Source: Rehmannia glutinosa (taxonomy: Eukaryota; Streptophyta; Magnoliopsida; Lamiales; Orobanchaceae). From it: DNA of 64,000 nucleotides. The stretch spans positions 248,001 to 312,000 of the forward strand of contig JABTTQ020000358.1 in assembly GCA_016081115.2 (NCBI GenBank). Direction: 5' to 3'. Position 1 is the stretch's first letter; every line of letters starts with the position of its first letter. The notes beneath the pieces were generated by a model. The model saw nothing but the letters and a program-made list of their open reading frames with translations, did no database searches and was not told where the DNA came from. The translations under genes were made by a program, and so were the position numbers. Below, piece after piece: positions 35,566 through 47,080 of the stretch.

Positions 35566-37099
35566 TGTTTGATAAATGGTTTTATCATGATTTTGATCAT
35601 TTTGTTTTTACACCAAAACAATGTTTTTAAAGGTTGTCCAAATACTCATAAATGTTTTAAAATGATTTTAATATTTTCCGGAGTATTTTTTTCAAGTTTA
35701 TTTTCGACAAAATTGGACAACGCTTTTATATGATTTTGTGTCAAATGTTTTTCATCAAAACAATGTCCCCGTATGTTGTCCTAATACTCCCGATTGGTCT
35801 AAAATATTTTTGCTATTTTCCGGAGTATTTCTTGAAGTTTATTTTCGATTTAAACACTTATGTTTCAGCTCGACTGGCCGCGGTCGCCCTATAGGCAACT
35901 CGTACATGTGTTGAGTTTTGGAAGAGCGGAGGACGGAACAAAAGCGGCGGACGGTCGACCCGGGAGGTCGACCGGTGAGCGATCGGTCGACCATGGGCGG
36001 CCGTGTAGGTCGACCGGATCGACCCGGGCGACCGGTAGGTCGATTGACGGCTGGGGCGGCCGTGCACGGCTGGCGCCGTAGAGCGTAAACTTATGTTTCT
36101 CATTTTTGTGTCCCGTCAATTTGAAAGCAATGGGGTGACCGGTCGAAGCCTCACGTCGACCGGTCGCCCTATGTAAAATTGTTGCGTTATGTTTCAAACT
36201 TCTATTTGTGCGCGACTAGTCGCCTCATGTTTTGACAACAAAAATTTGACCGCGTTTGACAAACAGACAACATTTCCTTAAATCATGGAGTTGATTTCTA
36301 ATGACTCTTTTCTTCAATTGTCTTGCAATTTTTTACGTAATTCATGTCCCCAAGAGGAGCCTATCATGTACAAGACATCTTCTATAAATAGAGGAATAAT
36401 TGAAGCAACACAACAAGAGAGAAAACTACAACACAACAAGATACACTCAAGAATACACTTGTTCTTACATTGTCTTATTTCTTGTTGTAATTTGCCTAGC
36501 TATTTACTTTCACATCCTTGAGGTCTAGGTTATTCTTGATTACACTCGCACTCAATTGTATAATTCATTATCGAGTTGTAATCTTGGATTTTGGTAATCA
36601 TTCAACACAAGATATCCTTGTGAGTGTTCTTGTGGTAAGAACACACTTGGGTGATCTAGGTGTTAGGTGTGAGAAGATTGTGGTAATCTTCTTGTTGAGG
36701 TGTTGAAGAATTTGGTATTCTTCAAGGTTGAAGATTGTGGTAATCTTCACAAGGTGCCGTTGGAGATTGTGGTAATCTTCAAGAGAGATTGTGGTAATCT
36801 CAAAGGTGGTGTTGAAGAAGAGTGTGGTGCTCTTCAAGGTGTTGTTGTAAGTTGGTGTTGTATTAATTTTGGTAATTAATAAAATCTTTTTTTCTTTTGA
36901 AATCCATCCCGGATATACTGGGGTGGTAGAGGATTAGGCCCTAGGTGGGTTGAACCTCTATAAATCGACGTGTGTTATTTACATTCCGCACCTTTATTAT
37001 TGTCTTTGAGCATTCGGTTCGAAAAAGAGGGTAAAATCGAAAAGATGGAGATAATCTATTCACCCCCCCTCTAGATTATCGTAGCCGCTTGGACTTACA
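35566..37099 (+). mobile_element. Solo copia LTR (SIRE-like), target duplication CATTA
   Basis: Starts TGTTTGATAAATGG and ends CGCTTGGACTTACA. It is flanked by CATTA at 35561-35565 and 37100-37104, and it interrupts the RNase H reading region. TATAAATA at 36383-36390 marks the promoter and orientation. The end motif caccccccctctagattatc resembles SIRE-type LTR ends, but the sequence differs from the LTRs of elements 1 and 2, so it is another family. No internal sequence is present, consistent with LTR-LTR recombination. Confidence 0.9.
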
Positions 37100-37104
37100 C
37101 ATTA

Positions 37105-38827
37105 ATCACTGGCATCTGTGTAAAGAACCAGTTCATCTTCATCCTGTGGAATTGCAAGTTTAGGAAGCTTTTTGCAAACTTCTTTAAGCTGCTTAATTCT
37201 TTCTTGATGTTCATCCTCCCATTTGAATAATGCATCCTTTTTAAGTATTGGGCTAAACACCTTCCTGTAATGTGCTAGATTGTTTATGAACATCCCAAGC
37301 AAAATTAACAACTCCAAGAAAACTTTGAAGTTGTTTCTTCTCTTTCAACGTATCGGAAATCCATGTATCTTTTTCTACAATATGACTTTGTAGGATGATC
37401 CCGCATTCATCGATTTCAATTCCGAGGAATTCAATCTGTCTTATTGCGATTCGCTTCTTCTCTCGAGCACTAATCCTTCCTTGTGACAAACATCTGAAAA
37501 TATTTCCAAATATTTGAGATGCTCCTTCATGTTCTTTGATGCGGTCGAATGTCATTGATATATACGAACATGAAATCGAAATAATCTTTGAAGAGATTAT
37601 CCATCTTTCTTTGATATATCCGGGGTGCGTTAGCCAATCCCATAGGCATCACGTTCCAAATATAATGTCCTTGTGGTGTGGAGAAAGTCGTGAACTTGCT
37701 TTCTTCATCCATCTTAACTGTAAAATCAGATTTGCAATTGAACTTTGAGAATATCTTGGCACCTTTGATGCGATTAACTAGATGTTCTCTGCTTGGGATA
37801 TGGGTCGAACTTCAAAATGTTATTAATCCCCTTGTAATTAATAACAAGTCTTGGCTTTTCTCTTTTGATTTCTCCATGGTTTCGACTAAGAATCCTGGAT
37901 CTTTGTATGGAGAAACTCCTGGTGAAATTAACTTAAAGTCCGGATGTTCCTTAAGTATCTTCTTGCATATCCTCACGATCCTCCCGATTCATAAGGATTG
38001 GTTTGAATCGCACGAACTCGTACTCCTTTCCTGGTTTAATTTTTAAGGAAGCTTTGAGCTGTTCTTATCCCACCATGCAAAAGGATCTTCATTATGATTC
38101 CTTTGGATCTTCTTCTTGATATCCTCAAGTGATATTTGTTCTTCTATTGTAACATCACTTTGCGGATTCCCCATTAGACTCATCCATAATTCTGCAATGG
38201 CTTCTGGAGTTACACGTTCTTCTCCTTGTATTTCGAATGAATACAAGTTATTATGCCATATTTTCTTATCCTTATAGTTTGAACCGGATTGTCTATAGGA
38301 TAATAATGCTTCACCAAATTTCCTTCGATCCGCCATTTTTGGATTTCGGAGTTTGGCTTCATCACCACGCTTGCTGCGAAAATTAACAGGCATTTTTCTG
38401 TAAAATGCTTCTCGCAGTCTCTGGACAATAATCTTATGATCACATAATGTTGTGAAAATAAGTCGTCTTGTCTCATTTTCCTGTGTAAATTGCTTGAATG
38501 TTTGTAGGAAATTGTTTCCCAACAAAACATCTGCTCCTGTATCATGGAAATAGATTTGTGGCGTCTTCACTTTGTACCATGGGGTACCGCCCGCGCCTCC
38601 GATCATGATTTCTGCTTGTTTAATTCCTTTGTTAAGAATAAGAATTCTTTTAGAGAAATCTCTTCATGCAATAATCGGTAAATCTTCTCCAATTTCTTTA
38701 GGAAAAACATCCGACTTTGTAGTACATATTCCTAAACTGAATCAATATAGGCGCGAAATATTCGGCCATGTATTCAGACATATAACATTCCGATAGAAAT
38801 GTATATGGAGAATGGACTAGTGGTCAT
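37105..38827 (-). pseudogene. EPRV copy B protease/RT/RNase H (first duplicate)
   Basis: On the minus strand it begins at an ATG at 38827. The protease motif DTGADVLLGNNFL lies near 38495-38535 and the RT block EDIKKKIQRNHNED near 38090-38130. The RT catalytic motif reads YIND (37551-37562) rather than YIDD, with GAT->AAT at the first Asp. RNase H starts LYTDASD at about 37105-37125, where the solo LTR cuts it. Several frameshifts lie between. Confidence 0.85.
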
Positions 38828-39387
38828 CTCGATTCTCGTATCTTTATCGCCCACTCGTGAACTCCATTCATTCTTGTAATCTTTCCCAAGGTTTATGATC
38901 CTCAAGAAATTCAATTCCCAGTATTAATTGTTCTGGAACTTTCCCGCAACTCCGTGATAGTAAGCTCAATTTCACCTATTTTTAGGCTTCCTTGATACCT
39001 TCCAACTATTGGTTGTTGGAGATAATATAGAACATCACAAGGAAAAATATTATCCTTTTGAGTGATGTCGAATATTACTTCAACTTCTCTCCATCCTTCA
39101 GACATTTCAGCTCTCCTGCTATTTTGAAAATATCCGGGATGCGTTCAATCGTATTTGGTCTCTTTTTCTTCGCAACGACTATTGCTTATCATTCGTCTGT
39201 TGGAAAGACATCCTTCTAGGCTCAACTCGAGACTTCGACTTTTGTTGAAGACGGTTGATCTTGTATTTTCATATCGATCTCCTTGATAGTTGGAGACTCC
39301 ATGATTTCGGTAGAACCACCTTGGCAAAGTCCTCGAAGATTCTTGGGACTTCAATAAATTCCTTTCTCAAGAATACTTTGAATGATG
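38828..39387 (-). pseudogene. EPRV copy B movement protein C-terminal part (first duplicate)
   Basis: On the minus strand it carries VLYYLQQPIVGRYQGS (about 38980-39030) and preceding blocks that match copy A 26340-26800. It begins directly at the duplicated LTR junction (39388). The five bases before that LTR are TGATG, copied with the duplication. Confidence 0.7.
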
Positions 39388-40947
39388 TGTTGGGAAATTT
39401 ATTGTTTAGATTTTGATGAATGCCATGTAAAACTTAGAATAGGAAGTTGGCACCCCAATTTTTGTTGTAAATCGCATTGTAATAAATAAAGGGGTCAAGC
39501 CGAGCTAAGTCGGCTATGCCCAAACATGCAAGAAGACAACCGGAGACTAGAAGGAAGACTCATTGCAAGACAAGTGAGTATGGCAAAGAAGAGAAGATGG
39601 GAACTCTATCTTGAAGGAGCAAGCGGTGAGATGCGGTGAGTGGAGTATCACCAAGTCAACTCAAGAAAAGCCAAGTCTCAAGTTGAAGTGACAAAAGAGT
39701 CATCCAATGATTGGAAGTCGACTCTAAGTCACCCGGGGAAAGCAAGGAAATGCAAATAACTCGAGATAATTGAAAAAGATCCGTTACGTAAATCAAGAGA
39801 ATTACTTAAACAAGTAATATCTCCATGCTACCTTTCTCGAAGTACTCACCCCGAAGCGTGCAAAAGGAATAAACCAATGGGAAGCACTACACCGTGTCGA
39901 ACTCGAAAAGGTGAAGAACAATTCATACGAGGAAATGGCAATTCCAAGGATCGCAACAAGACAAGCCAACGACCACAATCGACTTTCAAAAATAAGCCTA
40001 TCTCTTCAACGGGCGATTTTTGAAAGATCACTATAAAAGGCCGAGGAATGACTGCGAGAGGAGGCGACTGTAACCACAAACATTCAAGCAATTATTAGAA
40101 TGTAACCTGAAATATTCTCAAGTTATTAAACGCTCAATCCTCAAGCCTACACTACGAAGAACATCAATCCAACACTCACCTGTGAAGGAAAGATAACTTC
40201 AATCGTTGAAGAGGAAATTATGAAGAATCAAGGGGTCTACATTCCACGAAGGATTGTAGGAAGATTCAAGGTCGAACCAAGTCTTGAGCTTTTGGAGGGC
40301 TTCGTGATCAAATCCAAAGAGCTTGAGCAAGTGGGCTGTAGTAGCAAGGCGGTGCCGCCTGCGTGAAGAAGCCGAGTCGCACGAGAAGCCGGTGAGTGAT
40401 CAAGGCGTCTCGATCGAGTCCCAAAGGATCAAGTGGTGTGTGATCAAGACTTGTATCCGGACTGTTACCACTTTGTATACCGATCAATACCTAGTGGATT
40501 CCTCCAGGAGTTGGAGAAGAGAGGAGTAGAAGAATTACCCCATCTTGAACCTCTATAAAAATCTTATTGTGTCATTTACATTTCAAAGACTTTAATTCTT
40601 GCATCATATTTGTTTAATTCTCACGACATATTTGCTATCCATTAGATAATATCTAAGTACTAAATCAAGCTCTAAATCTCTACTTAACCAAACTTAAGGG
40701 TGTTAAGTCTTCCAATAAAAACAAAACCACGTTGAGTTAATTTAAACTTAAATTTGAGTTATTCCATCAACGGCTCGAGTTGAGTGCATTTGAGAGACTA
40801 ACTCTCTTGATTAACTAAATTGGTCGCCCACCAAGGACACAAATTGTGTAAGTATCAACTCGAATTTTTAAAAGGACTAAATCAAAAATTTGGTAAGGTT
40901 TATTCAACCCCTTCTAAACCTTACACTTACACCCTTTGGGACCTACA
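39388..40947 (+). repeat. Duplicated 5' LTR of copia element 2
   Basis: Begins TGTTGGGAAATTT and ends GGGACCTACA, with TATAAAA at 40032-40038. PBS-like tggtatcgagcgg follows at 40950 and leader sequence continues to about 41080. It is the extra LTR made by the tandem duplication. Confidence 0.9.
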
Positions 40948-41088
40948 AGTGGTATCGAGCGGTTGGTTCATTGAGCCTTCCGTGACCGTTTTGAACTAGA
41001 TCTCCAAACTTTTCAAAGTCCGCTTTAGTACTTAAACTTTCAAAACTCTTTTTATCATTAAAATTTATTATCATGGAAGGCGACTTCA

Positions 41089-43053
41089 GAGGAATTCAAC
41101 TGCCTTATTGCGATTCGTCTTCTTCTCGAGCACTAATCCTTCCTTGTGACAAACATCTCGAAAATATTTCCAAATATTTGAGATGCTCCTTCATGTTCTT
41201 TGATGCGGTCGAATGTCATTGATATATACGAACATGAAACCGAAATAATCTTTGAAGAGATTATCCATCTTTCTTTGATATATCCGGGGTGCGTTAGCCA
41301 ATCCCATAGGCATCACGCTCCAAATATAATGTCCTTGTGGTGTGGAGAAAGTGTGAACTTCTTGCTTTCTTCATCCATCTTAATCTGGTAAAATCCAGAT
41401 TTGCAATTGAACTTTGAGAATATCTTGGCACCTTTGATGCAGTTAACCAGATGTTCTCTGCTTGGGATATGGGTCGAACTTCAAAATGTTATTAATCCCC
41501 TTGTAATTAATAACAAGTCTTGGCTTTCCTCTTTTGATTTCTCCATGGTTTCTGACTAAGAATCCTGGACTGCTATATGGAGAAACTCCTGGTGAAATTA
41601 ACTTAAAGTCCAGTTGTTCCTTAAGTATCTTCTGCATATCCTCACGATCCTCCTGATTCATAATGATTGGTTTGAATCGCACGAACTCATACTCCTTTCC
41701 TGGTTTAACTTTTGAGGAAGCTTTGAGCTCGTTCTTATCCCACCATGCAAAATGATCTTCATTATGATTCCTTTGGATCTTCTTCTTGATATCCTCAAGT
41801 GATATTTGTTCTTCTATTGTAACATCACTTTGCGGATTCCCTATTAGACTCATCCATAATTCTGCAATGGCTTCTGGAGTTACTCGTTCTTCTCCTTGTA
41901 TTCTGAATGAATACAAGTTATTATCCCATATTTTCTTATCCTTATAGTTTGAACCGGATTGTCTATAGGATAATAATGCTTCACCAAATTTCCTTCGATC
42001 CGCCATTTTTGGATTTCGGAGTTTGGCTTCATCACCACGCTTGCTGCGAAAATTAACAGGCATTTTTCTGTAAAATGCTTCTCATGATTCTGGACAATAA
42101 TCTTATGATCACATAATGTTGTGAAAATAAGTCGTCTTGTCTCATTTTCTGTGTAAATTGCTTGAATGTTTGTAGGAAATTGTTTCCCAACAAAATATCT
42201 GCTCCTGTATCATGGAAATAGATTTGTGGCGTCTTCACTTTGTACCCATGGGTACCGCCCGCGCCTCCGATCATAATTTCGCTTGTTTAATTCCTCCGTT
42301 AAGAATAAGAATTCTTTTAGAGAAATCTCTTCATGCAATAATCTGGTAAATCTTCTCCAATTTCTTTAGGAAAAACATCCGACTTTGTAGTACATATTCC
42401 TAAGACTGAATCAATATAGGCGCGAAATATTCGCCATGTATTGACATATAACATTCCGATAGAAATGTATATGGAGAATGGACTAGTGGTCATCCGATTC
42501 TCGTATCTTTATCACCCACCGTGAACTCCATTCATTCTTGTAATCTTTCCCAAGGTTTATGATCCTCAAGAAATTCAATTCCAAAGTATTAATTGTTCGG
42601 GAACTTTCCCCGCAACTCCCGTGATAGTAAGCTCAATTTCACCTATTTTTAGGCTTCCTTGATACCTTCCAACTATTGGTTGTTGGAGATAATATAGAAC
42701 ATCACAAGGAAAAATATTATCCTTTTGAGTGATGTCGAATATTACTTCAACTTCTCTACATCCTTCAGGACATTTCACTTCTCCTGCTATTTTGAAAATA
42801 TCCGGGATGCGCTAATCGAATCGTACTTGGTCTCTTTTCTTCGCAACGACTATTGCTTATCATTCGTCTGTTGGAAAGACATCCTTCTAGGCTCAACTCG
42901 AGACTTCGACTTTTGTTGAAGACTGGTTGATCTTGTATTTTCATATCGATCTCCTTGATAGTTGGAGACTCCATGATTCTGGTAGAACCACCCTGGCAAA
43001 GTCCTCGAAGATTCTTGGGACTTCAATAAATTCCTTTCTCAAGAATACTTGAA
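41089..43053 (-). pseudogene. EPRV copy B movement protein to RT (second duplicate)
   Basis: On the minus strand it contains the end of the movement protein (43053-42494), an ATG at 42493 opening the PR-RT ORF, the protease motif DTGADILLGNNFL near 42165-42205, and a 206-codon open stretch (42063-41443). The RT block ends at the duplication junction. The RT catalytic site is again YIND near 41215-41228, the same substitution as in the first duplicate. Confidence 0.85.
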
Positions 43054-43058
43054 TGATG

Positions 43059-44623
43059 TGTTGGGAAATTTATTGTTTAGATTTTGATGAATGCCATGTA
43101 AAACTTAGAATAGGAAGTTGGCACCCCAATTTTTGTTGTAAAATCGCATTGTAATAAATAAATGGGTCAAGTGAGCTAAGTCGGCTATGCCCAAACATGC
43201 AAGAAGACAATCGGAGACTAGAAGGAAGACTCGCCGCAAGACAATTGAGTATGGCAAAGAAGAGAAGATGGGAACTCTATCAAGGAGCGGTGAGATGCGG
43301 TGAGTGGAGTATCGGTCAAGTCAACTCAAGAAAAGCCAAGTCTCAAGTTGAAGTGACAAAAGAGTCATCCAATGATTGGAAGTTGACTCTAAGTCACCTG
43401 GGGAAAGCAAGGAAATGCGATCAACTCGAGATAATTGAAAAAGATCCGTTGTACGTAAATCAAGAGAATTACTTAAACAAGTAATATCTCCATGCTACCT
43501 TTCTCGAAGTACTCGATCCCCGAAGCGTGCAAAAGGAATAAACCAATGGGAAGCACTACACCGTGTCGAACTACGAAAAAGGTGAAGAACAATTCATACG
43601 AGGAAATGGCAATTCCAAGGATCGCAACAAGACAAGCCAACGACCACAATCGACTTTCAAAAATAAGCCTATCTCTTCAACGGTGATTTTTGAAAGATCA
43701 CTATAAAAGGCCGAGGAATGACTCGAGAGGAGGCGACTGAGAACCACAAACATTCAAGCAATTATTAGAATCAGTAATCTGAAATATTCTCAAGTTATTA
43801 AACGCTCAATCCTCAAGCCTACACTACGAAGAACATCAATCCAACACTCACCTTTGTGAAGGAAAGATAACTTCAATCGGTTGAAGAGGAAAGTATCAAG
43901 AATCAAGGGGTCTACATTCCACGAAGGATTGTAGGAAGATTCAAGGTCGAACCAAGTCTTGAGCTTTTGGAGGGCTTCGTGATCAAATCCAAAGAGCTTG
44001 AGCAAGTGGGTGTAGTAGCAAGGCACCGCCTGTGAAGAAGCCGAGTCGCGAGAATTTGGTGAGTGATCAAGGCGTCTCGAGACCGAGTCCCAAAGGATCA
44101 AGTCACCAATTTGTGTGATCAAGACTTGTATCCGGACATTACCACTTTGTATATCTCGATCAATACCTAGTGGATTCCTCCGGGAGTTGGAGAAAGAGAG
44201 GAGTAGAAGAATTACCCCATCTTCGAACCTCTATAAAAATCTTATTGTGTCATTTACATTTCAAAGACTTTAATTCTTGCATCATATTTGTTTAATTCAC
44301 GACATATTTGCTATCCATTAGATAATATCTAAGTACTAAATCAAGCTCTAAATCTCTACTTAACCAAACTTAAGGGTGTTAAGTCTTCCAATGAAAACAA
44401 ACCACAGTTGAGTTAATTTAAACTTTAAATTTGAGTTATTCCATCAACGGCTCGGTTGAGTCATGTTGAGAGACTAACTCTCTTGATTAACTAAATTGGT
44501 CTGCCCACCAAGGACAATTGGTGTGTAGTATCAACTCGAATTTTTAAAAGGACTAAATCAAAAATTTGGTAAGGTTTATTCAACCCCTTCTAAACCTTAC
44601 ACTTACACCCTTTGGGACCTACA
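43059..44623 (+). repeat. 5' LTR of copia element 2
   Basis: 1565 bp, TGTTGGG...CCTACA, with TATAAAA at 43702-43708. It is followed by PBS-like tggtatcagcgg at 44626-44637 and the gag leader. Confidence 0.93.
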
Positions 44624-44748
44624 AGTGGTATCAGCGGTTGGTTCATTGAGCCTTCCGCACCGGTTATCGAACTAGATCTCCAAACTTTTCAAAGTCCGCT
44701 TTAGTACTTAAACTTTCAAAACTCTTTTTATCATTAAAATTTATTATC

Positions 44749-47080
44749 ATGGAAGCAAATTTGACATGCATCCCTATGTTCACAATTGAAGAATTTGATG
44801 ATTGGAAAATTCGTATGCAGGCTCATCTATCAAAGATTACATGATGAGATATGGATAGTGATAGAGGATGGGCTCTTTGCAAATCTTAAAGGTGAACACA
44901 TTTGTAAGAAGAGCTACAAATTTGAAGGTGAAGAGGATGTTGCTCCCGGACTAGCCATGGTTGAAAAACCAAGAACCGAATGGACAAATGATGATGAGAA
45001 AAAGATACAACCTGGACAATGTAGCCAAGGACATCCTTTACAAAACCTTGGACAAAGCCATGTTCAATAAAGTCAAATCATGCAAAACGGCTAAAGAAAT
45101 CAGGACAAGCTAACATTGATTTGTGAAGGCTCGAGAGCAAATCAAAGAAAACAAATTATCAGTGGTTGTACGTAAATTTGAGAACTTCAAAATGATCTCG
45201 GGAGAAAACCTGGATCAACGGATGCTCGGTTCACGTAAATCACCAACGAGCTATCTCGCACTTGGAAAGAAATATACAGAAGAAATGTGTATGAAGATCC
45301 TAAAAAAGTCTTCAAACTGAATGGGAAATGAAAGTCATGGCACTAAGACATTCCATGGACCTATCAAAGACATCCAACCATGAACTATTCTCGGACCTCA
45401 AAGCCTACGAGTTTGGCCGAGAAGAAAAGACCAGGAAGAGACGGATGTACCCAAAACAAATTTGCTCTAATTGTTAAAGATGGGAAGAGAGCGAGGTCAA
45501 AGAAGTCATTGACCCGGAAGAAATAGCCCTACTAGTAAAAAGGTTCAACAAGTTCTTCAATAAGAACTACAAGAGAGGCAAGGGCGAATCCTCCGAAGAC
45601 ACTCGGCTCCTCCAAATCAAGGGAAGATAGGCCAACCAAGAGAATAGATCATCAAAAAGTGAATATCAAAGGGCCGACAATCCAAGAATGGAAAGAGTTG
45701 ATCAAAAGGTTGAATATCTATCTTTGAATCAGAGGCAACCAGGTCACTATGCCATTGACCGCCCATATCCTGTAGTCAACAAATACGGGAATGAAAAAGA
45801 AAGAAAGGTCTTGAGAGAAAGAAGACAAGAAAAGAAAAAGGCAATGTTGGTCTGCGAGAAAATCCGAGTCAAAAGACACGGTGATTGAGAGCTTGATGTT
45901 GACTACTCAAGTGACTCGAAGAAGAAGCCCGATCTATTTGATGGCCAAGGAACAAGATCAACTTGACCAAGAAGATGAGGTAAACTCCAACTCATCAAAC
46001 TTAGATTCTAGTGATAGTGATGTGACACACACACCTCATCACCCATCGATCTTTATGCCTCATTAGGCAAAATGATGAAAGATTTTGAACACATTAAATC
46101 CTCACACACACTACTAAATGAGGAAAACAACCTACTCAAGAGCAAAACTCACTGGTGACTAAGGAGTTGAGTACTCTAAGTCAAATAGTTGATGAGAATG
46201 AAAGTTTAAAAATTTGAAAAAGCCAAGCTCATAGCAGAAATTGCTGCCATAGAAAAGAGGGAGAATGACCTCAAAAATGTTATTGCCTCATTCACTAAGG
46301 CATCTAAATCATTGGATGATATTATTATGAGTCAAAGAGAATGTGGAGACAAAAGACAGGCTTAGGATTTAACTCCTCTCGTGATATGTCAAACTTCAAA
46401 AGTAATTTTGGAAAAAGGATCTTCAAGCAATGAAGAGTCTAAAAAATCCAAAACTCTAAATGTTGCACACACATTCACTCCAAAGCACAATTACAAGCAA
46501 ACCTGGCATTGGTTATAAAGGAAAAGGAAAATGACCGAGTTGAGTACTGAAAGGACGGTGAGAAGAGATTCAATCGAGTTCTCAAAGAAACTCCAAACAT
46601 AAAATACTCAGTAAAGAAGAAGCAGAGCTACCAAAAACCAGAAGAAAATCTATAAAAGAAATACATATGATGGGAATGGTAGAAAATATCCAAGCCAAGT
46701 CGATTGGAATGATGTGAACTATCGGATAGACTTATGGAATATAAGCCCAAATGGCAAAGGCCAGAACTCAAGAAAGGCCATTCCAAAAGTATAAGAGCTT
46801 TCACCAAAGACACATATGCACTAGGCACTACACTCGGAGACACCACAATTACCCAAAGAAGGCGATTGCCAAAACACATATACGACATACGAGACAAAAA
46901 GAGACAATTTGTATGAACCTAGAATCCCCAAGCAATTTGCCAAGATTAATTATGATTATGGCAGCGATAGATGGCAACCCCTTAGAGTCAAATCATTTGG
47001 CTATAAGTTGGTTGGATCATCTTACAATTCTAACCCCTCAGGACCGGACAAGTATGGGTACCTAAAACTTAATTTCCTTG
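44749..47080 (+). pseudogene. gag of copia element 2 (frames broken)
   Basis: Starts MEANLTCIPMFTIEEFDDWK at 44749, matching element 1. The Lys-rich block before the zinc knuckle and the knuckle region (RQPGHYAIDR, about 45733-45762) are present, with both early Cys codons altered and Arg in the last position. Many frameshifts relative to element 1. Confidence 0.82.

Larger units (their letters stand above)
37424..44750. repeat. 3.67 kb tandem duplication (EPRV plus 5' LTR and leader)
   Basis: Segment 37424-41080 and segment 41089-44750 are near-identical direct copies. Each holds EPRV sequence from RT to movement protein, then a copia LTR, PBS and leader to the gag start codon. The junction at about 41080-41089 jumps from the gag ATG region (atcatggaag) to EPRV RT sequence (gaggaattcaa). 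The LTR at 39388-40947 is therefore a duplicated 5' LTR, not an independent solo LTR. Confidence 0.9.

Noticed and set aside
39388..40947. Independent solo LTR of the element 2 family
   Set aside because: It is followed by PBS and leader sequence and sits in one unit of a direct duplication whose other unit contains the true 5' LTR, so it arose by duplication.
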